A program made the position numbers and the translations under genes. Below are positions 56,346 through 64,000 of a DNA stretch of 64,000 bases, one piece after another. Source of the stretch: Glossina fuscipes (taxonomy: Eukaryota; Arthropoda; Insecta; Diptera; Glossinidae); NCBI RefSeq assembly GCF_014805625.2, contig NW_023998449.1, forward strand, positions 416,778 to 480,777. Direction: 5' to 3'. The notes below the pieces were generated by a model. It was given only the letters and a program-made list of their open reading frames with translations. It made no database searches and was not told the origin of the DNA. Position 1 is the stretch's first letter, and every line of letters starts with the position of its first letter.

Positions 56346-56355
56346 TACTTGTTTA

Positions 56356-57655
56356 CATTTCACTTTATGGAAATGAGTACACTTGTTTGTGGGAATGGAA
56401 AGCGTGATTGTGATGTAGTTTTAAGTAACAATATGTAACATTTTTAACGTTTATATTTTTTGTTCAGTGAGCCTAAAATATAGCAAAGAGATTGGCGCTG
56501 TGTTTTTATGTCTATTTTTAATAAAGCAAAAAGAATTATTATTTTGTTATTATTGATGAAAAAACGAGATGCATAACTTATAGGAACGAAGCATAGTACG
56601 CATGGAGAATTTTTCTTTTTTAAATTAGGATTCTAAAGGTTAAAATTATAGCAGTTAAGAAAGGTAATAATAAAAACGAAATTTTAAGCAGGAAAGACAG
56701 GATAAAAAATATGCAGTGCTACAAGAGTGGCATATATCTGGTACACATATGATACGACAACAATCAGCAAAAATTTGTTTTCCTTGCAAACATTTGAAGA
56801 GTTAATATTGTGTTATGCACATGACAAACATTTGATAAAGCTTATTCAAAGTGATTCTCGTGCTAAAATAATTGATAAAGTTCATGTGCACCATATAACG
56901 CGATATATCTACTTATCGCCTGCAAGTGTGCAACATTAACAATAAGTAGCAACATTATTAGGTTGTCGGGTTATGGATCATTATAAATTCCTTTAGTTAG
57001 CTCTGTGAAAACGATATACTATTTGAGTGTTATACGCTATTTGTGTGAAACTAAGGTTTTGCAATTGTGGGAGGACAATTCTTGTTTTATGCATCATGAC
57101 ACTGCATACCCTCCCATGCTTGTTCCAAACTTTTTCACTAGGAATTGAAACTATCTTTCCGCAAACACTCTTTTAGCCTCATTATATGCGTATGGCTTTT
57201 AGCTTTCCTAACTGCCGAAAGTGTTGATATGATGCCGTCATTTTAAAACAACAAGTTAAACTTAAAACTACTAAAAAGCCGCAGAAAATCACATGATAAA
57301 CAAAAAACTCTGGGCGAACACATATATGTACTAATGTACGTAATGCAGCGTTGTAGCCGTGTCCTTTGGAAAATTTTCATCAATTCCAAATTCTTTTGCA
57401 AATTTGTAAGGAATATCTTCATTTTCACTAACGGGAGTATGCTTCCCACGGACACCACAAAGCTGCACGAACAGACAGATGGACGAACAGGCGGACATGT
57501 TTAAGTGTATTCCAAAGTTGAAACTGGCCAAGAATTTGCATACTTTATGGGGTTTTTGAAGCAACTGAACAATTAAAATGTAATACACTTTAGTATTGGG
57601 TAGGCGTACATCTTGTATCTTTATTTGCTGTAGTGTATAAAAACTAGGTGATCTA
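56356..57655. other. AT-rich intergenic sequence
   Basis: ORFs at 56727-56939 and 57243-57714 lack motifs I can name. The latter may be an eroded continuation of the gypsy element to the right. Confidence 0.4.
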
Positions 57656-57659
57656 CGAT

Positions 57660-58300
57660 TGTATCTGAGATTATTGTTCCTGCCCATAACCTTCTTTCTT
57701 TTTGGGAGTCTCAATTAAGTGTATATTTGCAACTCTTTGAAATGTTTGCGAAGAATTTGTAAGTTTACAAGGCGTTCCTACGAATTTACACATTCCGAAA
57801 GGCGTTACGATTACCGTTTTAAATACACCTTCTTCTGCCATTAGAAAATTAAGACAATTAAGCACCGCAAGAACGACAACCATTAAGAGCATTCTTCGCT
57901 ACCAGATGTAGAGGTGACAACGTTGATGAATGAGACGGTTTGCAAATACTGGATGTGACTGAAAATTCAAATTCTGCCTGGCCTATACTATGTTTGAGTG
58001 GATTAAAAGTGGGCCTTTGTAACCACTTTGTGGACAATGGCGGGCTTGGGTGGACTGAAATAGTCAGGTTGTTGCGTTAACCTCAGAAATTTTTGAGAAA
58101 CTTGGTATATCGATTTTCCATTCCGAAAAGTTTTGGCGAGGAGAGGCACATTGAACAGTGAGTGCATTCATGGGCATGATTGTTAATAGATTATTTAATT
58201 CTTTCCGTTTAACATCAACCAGTTGTTCGAATTTCCATAAAAAATTAGCTGGAATGATAACTTTGGGAGTATCGACTATAATAAATATGAAAGCGAAATC
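57660..58300 (-). pseudogene. Ty3/gypsy pol fragment: protease end to reverse transcriptase
   Basis: Minus-strand order: IIPANFLWKFEQLVDVKRKE (58260-58160), equivalent to the I-GADFL-f-L-VD box at the protease-RT boundary. LTIMPMNALTVQCASP follows. Then, in shifted frames, ITEVNATT-like and KPAIVHKVVTKGPL (the H-I-T-GPP region). Finally RT with FKTVIVTPFGMCKFVGTPCK and LTNSSQTFQR (57860-57700), corresponding to K-TPFG-f-f-PFGL-NA-QTFQR. Frameshifts and stops throughout. The upstream flank (58300-59300) may hold more of the element but is unreadable. Confidence 0.75.
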
Positions 58301-58304
58301 TCTG

Positions 58305-60612
58305 CGTAGACCAAGGTTACTATTATGCCATTTTGTCCCTGATGTTTTAATGTTTCATCTATTAGCTCCAGCTAAAACAATATCGAACTTCTTTCTGTTG
58401 TAAGCAATTCAATTCGCTGGAAGTCCTCGCCTCTATCAATTAAAAAGATTCTGTGGGTTGTTTTTATCACGGACGGAGAGACGAGGCGAACTAGTCTTAA
58501 GAATCTCACTGTCTGCTGTCGTTATAATGGGTTCTTTTAGTTTCACGTGTTAGTTCTTTTCTCTTGTTTAAAATTGCACGTCTTTTCACATTCCGTGGCT
58601 TTGCTTCCGCAAATGTGATTGTACATGCAAAGCTAGCCAGCCTATGTCTACTGGATTACGGGATTGTCTATGTTTCAGACATTTGCTATTCATCAGTTTT
58701 GTTACCATATCACATTTTGTTATAATTGCTGTAAAGTTTTGGAATGTTTATGGGCTGTTGTTGTCGTGCGTAAGAGGCGCGACTTTATTCCCTTAGAGTA
58801 CTTCCTAAATATTATTGGAAATTTTTGTGAATTCGTTTCTACACAAAGGATTTAAAGTGGCGATCTTTCGGGCAACTTTATACGTCAGGCGCAACCGCTG
58901 TAACATCTGGTTGAATAGTGGTGTTATCAAAGGGATTTGGCAGTGGTGAATAATAGAATTGTGTTAAATCGATGAGTGCAATTTTTCCATGCGTGTCGCT
59001 TCTATTTCGTAGTAAGTTATTTGTGTTTGACCGTGGTTAAAGTGGTCTATATATCACGTTTTCGGAAGGAAAAATTTTCAATCAAACTAAATTACGTTGG
59101 TTTAAATTCAGTTATTGTAAAATTAAACAATTACAATTTTGTTCTACAACATTTTTGCAACTTTTTCATTACTTTTATTTAAAATTCTTGAAAGTTTGTT
59201 ATTGAAGTTGCTGGTAAAATTCGTGGACTTGTTGTTGTTACAGTATGACAGTTCTCAGCATTTCGCTCGCATTCGTTTCGTAATTTGCTCTTATTCGGCA
59301 AGAACGTGGTCACTATTGGTTGGGAACTTCCATGTGTGTATTAGTCGGTTGTTTGGTTTCCGATTAATAAAAAACGCTTTTAGCTTGTTCTTTAAATTAA
59401 AAATCGATTTTCTGATTGCTATTGGATTTTCTTGTAGATATACGTGTTTCTTTAAAAAAGTTTTCGTTTTTATAGAGTTATGTCGCGAGCAGGATGACCA
59501 ATTGTAGCCTATAGCCAGTGATCTCCTCCTTATGCTACAAGCCTTTGAAATGATTTATGCTAGTTTTAAGAGCTTATGTTCACAAACTTTCCGAGAATTT
59601 AAAAAGTTTTTTTTGACAAACAGGCGTAACGAGAAAAACTTTTAAAACCTTTACCTTCTTCTATAAAAAGAAGTCTTCCACTTTTCCATAGTTCTTTCCA
59701 TCCGATATGTTATATCTATTTTGCTCGTCTCCTCATCATCAATTGCAGCCTCGAAGTGTAAATATTCACACCACGTGAACGTGAAAAGACGATATTATAT
59801 TTAGCAATTTTCTTAATACGTCTGATATATAAAAAAAGTCGAAATTGGAAGTGTTTATAAACACCCGACAGAAGATACAACACATTGCCAAGAATCTTGC
59901 AGAGCATTGAATTTCTTATTTAAAGTCGTTTTTGTCCATTAGAATAAACGCTCGTTTCAATCGTAATTATCCTTAGATTCAAGATTTTCAATTTTTAAAT
60001 ATGGTCACCGGTAAACCATCAATGTATATAATCAATGTTAGGAGAGTCCTCATCATCATTGCGGGGTCAAGCTAAACGCATTCGAACACAAAAAGAGACA
60101 GACTTGTTTAAGAAATAATTGTCAGCTTCGTCAATTTAATAAATGCACTAACTTACTCACCTGATATCCTTTACTGTTTTTTCAAGCGGGTATTAATCCT
60201 TACAGCATCTTTAAAATCAATTTGTTGACAATTACATATGGCATTCGCAAATTTGACGCTTGTTTATTTGCAATGATACAATGAAAAACAAAATTATATA
60301 AACGTATATAAAAACAACATTATGTAAAATTTTCGATGAAATAAAATGAAATGAAATACTAGGCGCTTTTAGCAGAAAAAAGGCGAATGAAGGCACTGCA
60401 ACAAAAATACAAGGCAAAAAGAAAGTTGACTGAAGAGAACTGTCAAGATGATAAATTTAGGAGCGGCCGACGGTGGCGAGGAAGAATTATATGTATTTGG
60501 CACACCAATTTGAAGTTTTGCAAAAAAAGGCTTGATGTCCACAGGTGGGACCTAGCCGTAAGTACAATTGTAATGTAAAATTTTTGGTTTATTGTCTAAT
60601 TATACCTTACAT
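58305..60612. other. AT-rich intergenic sequence, no gene recognised
   Basis: Several T-rich ORFs of 60-120 codons occur but lack motifs. A 21-codon ORF at 60448 reads GGEEELYVFGTPI before a stop and is too short to call. Confidence 0.45.
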
Positions 60613-60614
60613 CA

Positions 60615-60822
60615 TTTTTGGTACAATGTATATTAAGTTTGGACGGATGTTTGTTACACCGGCTGTAGCAATTTTTTCAATCAAATGACGTCAGATACCA
60701 CAGCATATAAGGCTTACTGCAATAAGCAATATGTGTGGTTTCATGGAAAGTAAGGCTTTGCTTGAAAATAATAAGTAACTTTGTATTCGGCATCGCCCGA
60801 CTATAACGTTTTTACTAGTTTT
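60615..60822 (+). repeat. Dispersed repeat T, short copy
   Basis: Ends GCATCGCCCGACTATAACGT followed by TTTTACTAGTTTT, matching the 48750-48782 end. An upstream GTTTCATGGAAAGTAAGGCT block is T-like. No coding sequence. Confidence 0.65.
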
Positions 60823-60824
60823 AT

Positions 60825-61440
60825 TTTAAAATCGGCACTATGTGCCTTTCTTCAAGAGTGCTGCATGGAATTCCAAAATTGATTTCCATTCTTGCTTTCA
60901 ATTCTTTCTCGATTTGCCTCATTACAATCCATCATTTGAATATGAGCATCATTATCCCTTTAACAACACAGGCCCCTCTTTAAATTAGATGGATAAGGTA
61001 CTTATTTTTATTGGATTATTCTTAATTTTAGGTATATTCGGGTTCATTGTTGACTATTTTAATCATTTGACCATCAGCTTAAATTACTATTAATTGATTA
61101 TGATGACGAGTTAGTTTGTAAATATGCGATTTGAATGCACGCTTTATGATATCATTGCCGAGAAGTAATATAAGTAGATGCATTTATTGTGGCGTAAAGA
61201 GATTTTGATTTTAAAGTTATCTATAAATTTAGTATTAGATGAATCAATCAATTCACGTTTTATGTCCTTTTTTATTAGAATTCCCTCTTCAAAAATTTTC
61301 GCGATGTTCACGGAAACAAATAAATTCGCTGAGTTTTTATAAGCACTTGGTACACTATGGTTTGTTATTTGAAATTTGAAGTTATTTTTAAAATAATACA
61401 TTTAATTTCTTTTGTTTAACATTTACTGAAGATGAGCTAT
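60825..61440. other. AT-rich intergenic sequence
   Basis: No feature supported; the 85-codon minus ORF at 61144-61401 is AT-rich without motif. Confidence 0.5.
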
Positions 61441-61444
61441 TAAT

Positions 61445-61818
61445 GATACCATACACCACTTGTGGTACAGAGATATTAACTTAGCGCAAGTAAAAGGCTT
61501 TAAGGTAGACACACCTTTTATTACAGTGATCGATTTAGAATCGTAAGCTGAATTAATCTAAACCTGTTCTGATGTCTGTCCACGTAATTTTGTGTTCATG
61601 CTCCAGGTCGCAATTCTTAACATTGGATTGGCTGGGGCAATTTTTGGACACCCTCTCATATAACGAAAACTTTATGCAAATATAAGGCTGCGTTTTGTCC
61701 CGTTTCCTCATAAATACACACTTGAAAAATATGCCTTTATGTAAAAAATATAATTTGCGTGTTCTGTAACAAAAATAAGAATTGCCATTGCCCGAATATA
61801 ATGTTCTTAGATGTTTTT
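61445..61818 (+). repeat. Dispersed repeat T, copy
   Basis: Contains ACCATACACCACTTGTGGTA (cf. 17765), GATCGATTTAGAATCGTA, CTGTTCTGATGTCTGTCCAC (cf. 47920) and CTCTCATATAACG, and ends GCCCGAATATAATGTTCTTA followed by GATGTTTTT. Confidence 0.65.
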
Positions 61819-62432
61819 GTTCTATTGTGGCAAATACACAATGGATTATCTTAAATAAAATATTTGTTTGTTACAAACCGGCGATTCTGCCGTTGTTTAC
61901 AAATGAACCACTGAATCATCAGTTCGCAGACTGCACATTGCAATCATTCCAATGGTGGTAATAGGCAATCCGATATGGAAATTTCTACTGCGCCGGCAAG
62001 GGTTCCACAGGTTTCGACAAGCTTTCTAGAAGCGTGGCTTATTCGTACCAAGATGCAATTTGCTACGAAAAAGGCCGTGCAAGGTTAAACCAAATATGCA
62101 CACATCGTTAGGGCTTTATTAGTGGAATTGATTCTTTCCGTATTTGACATTATTCTTTGTCCATTAGGTGGCAATAGATACGGCAATATGAAGAAGATTT
62201 TGATTCAGCGGCTTATTATCAGTGGGAACAGATGCCTGGGACAGATCTTGTGAGATTCTGAGACCGAAGATCAGAGGCCATCCCCATTTTATCTTCCATC
62301 GTTCTTATCTACTGTCTGGAAATTGAGTCTGAGAAGTTGCCGAAGCATTTGTAACACCTTTGTATGGATGTCTGTGTAGAAGTTAATAACTCTCACATAA
62401 GAGAGGAATCGTAACGAAGAAAAAGTCCAAAG
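61819..62432. other. Intergenic sequence, no feature recognised
   Basis: No motif-bearing ORF or repeat partner found. Confidence 0.45.
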
Positions 62433-63775
62433 TTCGTCTGGAGGTCACCAATTTGTTAGAATTTATTTGTAATGTTTTCAAAGCATTTTCTAGTGGCTTT
62501 CGCACTGATATAATATATACCGATTTAAGCAAAGCATTTGATTTGGTTAACCATAACTTATTTATCTTTAAACTCCAAGTCTTTGGCCTCCCTTTCTATT
62601 TAATAAAATGGATAGGCTCTTATCTGCACATTAGATCATTCAGTGTTTTGTTGAACTTCATCACCTCGGATGAATTCCCCGTGACGTCTGGCGTACCTCA
62701 CGACAGCCACTTAGGTCGCATTTTATTTAATTTATACATGAATGATCTCCTATCGGTGATTAATTACAGGCAGATTTTAATGTATCCTGATGATGTGAAA
62801 CTGTTTTCGATGAATCTTCAGAAACTAAATTTAAATAAATATAAGAAGATTTCTTTCTCAAGAAGGACGTCAATCATTACTCAGTATTTCATTGATTCGC
62901 ACAAGTTGGACGACGTCGGTTCGTTCACAGATTCAGCCGTTCTACTTGACCATAGATTACGTTTTAACTTGCATATTGAGCTCTCTTTAACCAAAGCTTG
63001 GTTTTATAAAGAGATGGTCCAAAGAGCTTGATGATCTTAACATTACGAAGAGGAATCTGTTCAAAAGCAATTCTTACTTTTTGCCCTTAGGAATGTGGGT
63101 TGGGACCCGATTGTCTCTTTTTCCCTCTATGAAAATAGGCTGCTTCTATTGTCCTTACCGTCACTTGAGAAACGTTCTTGGGGTTTCCTTCTTAATCAAT
63201 GTATTAGATGGTACTGTCGATTCGCCCACATTAATCGGTGAGATAAGCTTTAATGTTCCTACCCGTTTTTCTAGACACTTTATCTTGATTAAACTTAGCC
63301 AATGTAAATACAAATATGAACTGTTTAACCCGCTCAAAGTTGTTTACAGAAACCTTAAAGATATCTAGCACTTATTCTCATTATTGGACTCTTTGAAGTC
63401 CATTAAAGCAGCTTTGCTTAATATGCGCGATTTACCTATGTCGTACTTAAACTAACATGCCGCCTTACTTTTTTATTTAAAATAATATATTCAACTTATG
63501 CATGTTTGCAATGGTTCACTTACAACTTGGATCTGTTCTTGTTGCGGGTGTGCTTTGCGCTAGCTGTGTACATGCTTTTTTTTATTTTTTCTTTCTCGCT
63601 TTTTATTTATTTTTACAAAAATTATTATTTTAACTTTTTAATCTATTTTTAACTTACTTTCTCATTATTATTCTTCTTTTTTCCTTTCTTTTTTTTGTAC
63701 GCTGGATTTAAAACAATTAGTGTAATTTCATGTATAAATGGCAAAATAAAAGTAAATAAATAAATAAATAAAATA
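62433..63775 (+). mobile_element. CR1/Jockey-type LINE, 3' portion
   Basis: 5'-truncated in RT (GAGGTCACCAATTTGTTAGA). RT runs 62453-63031, then a thumb and C-terminal region to about 63370 in shifted frames (NVPTRFSRHFILIKLSQCKY, YELFNPLKVVYRNLKDI). A 3' UTR with CTTATGCATGTTTGCAATGG follows, ending in an AAAGTAAATAAATAAATAAA tail at about 63745-63775. Same family as the copies at 22578 and 33830, but without their shared 3' flank. Confidence 0.83.
62453..63031 (+). pseudogene. LINE reverse transcriptase with altered catalytic box
   Basis: Reads DIIYTDLSKAFDLVNHNLFI, GSYLHIRSFSVLLNFITSDE, TSGVPHDSHLGRILFNLYMN, then YPDDVKLF. Relative to YADD the Ala is Pro; GVPQGS is GVPHDS. Shortly after YPDD about 23 codons present in the sister copies (SFSVESQSHQLQSDL through WCS) are missing in frame. 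Likely inactive. Confidence 0.85.
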
Positions 63776-64000
63776 ATATATGATTGGGTTTCGATTAATA
63801 CAACTGGCTTACTTTATTACAATCTATGTTCACTAAGGCATTCAGGTCATAAGGATCAAAGCAAACGTAAGATTCAGCTAAGAGAGGAGAAAAATCAAAT
63901 GGAGAATAAAAGTTAGGACGCCCGATGCGGCAGAACATCCCGTTTAAGCTGTAATAGTTTATCTTTGACAACACTTGCAATGTGTGGCCGAGAATTGTCA
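63776..64000. other. Right-edge sequence, unassigned
   Basis: A 61-codon minus-strand frame contains FYSPFDFSPLLAESYVCFDP and may continue beyond the window. No family recognised. Confidence 0.3.

Noticed and set aside
60448..60513. 21-codon ORF reading GGEEELYVFGTPI, reminiscent of the N-terminus of a G-patch protein
   Set aside because: Too short, ends in TGA, and the resemblance rests on a few acidic and aromatic residues only.

Overview
This is repeat-dense, AT-rich eukaryotic nuclear DNA. I see no bacterial operons, no CRISPR array and no rRNA or standalone tRNA gene. The fossil transposons (I-, R1- and CR1/Jockey-type LINEs, Ty3/gypsy pol remnants), the short introns (65 and 100 bp) of the one spliced gene model, and a dispersed repeat ending in AAAACAAGTAAG point to a higher dipteran fly. 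A tephritid-like fly is my best guess, from memory of repeat families and not from a search.

Layout. 0-4.5 kb: a 5'-truncated I-clade LINE (891-3750, ending in (TAA)n) lies exactly between two ~784-bp direct copies of an unrelated sequence. 4.5-18 kb: dispersed repeats, two tRNA-derived SINEs (8333-8523 and 10275-10452, both minus) and a coding-like block with a consensus splice donor (12435-12998). 18-26.8 kb: CR1/Jockey-type LINE copies in both orientations, the best preserved at 22578-26772 (minus). 27-33.4 kb: minisatellite, unidentified ORFs, a 570-bp mobile repeat and a decayed Ty3/gypsy element. 33.8-39.4 kb: further CR1/Jockey-type LINE pieces and composite repeats. 40.1-42.6 kb: a second I-clade LINE (minus) that keeps the RNase H domain and 3' end, abutting an R1-clade fragment. 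44.7-45.5 kb: a LINE endonuclease split by a DNA element with inverted repeats. 49.8-50.7 kb: the only convincing host gene model, a three-exon membrane protein (minus). 51.5-64 kb: more LINE copies, a 223-bp tandem repeat, a TATA/initiator promoter candidate, an orphan LINE/SINE tail with a perfect target-site duplication, and gypsy pol debris.

How the parts relate. The SINEs carry a tRNA-like head and a 3' tail that matches the 3' end of the I-clade LINE, including (TAA)n. This is the arrangement expected if the LINE enzyme mobilised the SINE. Nearly all protein-coding signal belongs to LINE or gypsy polyproteins broken by stops, deletions or nested insertions. Nesting gives relative ages: a 570-bp repeat interrupts a LINE RT and abuts a gypsy integrase, and an inverted-repeat element interrupts a LINE endonuclease. 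Two 10-N assembly gaps occur (18509-18518, 35988-35997); the second is flanked by an identical 47-bp duplication that looks like an unmerged contig overlap.
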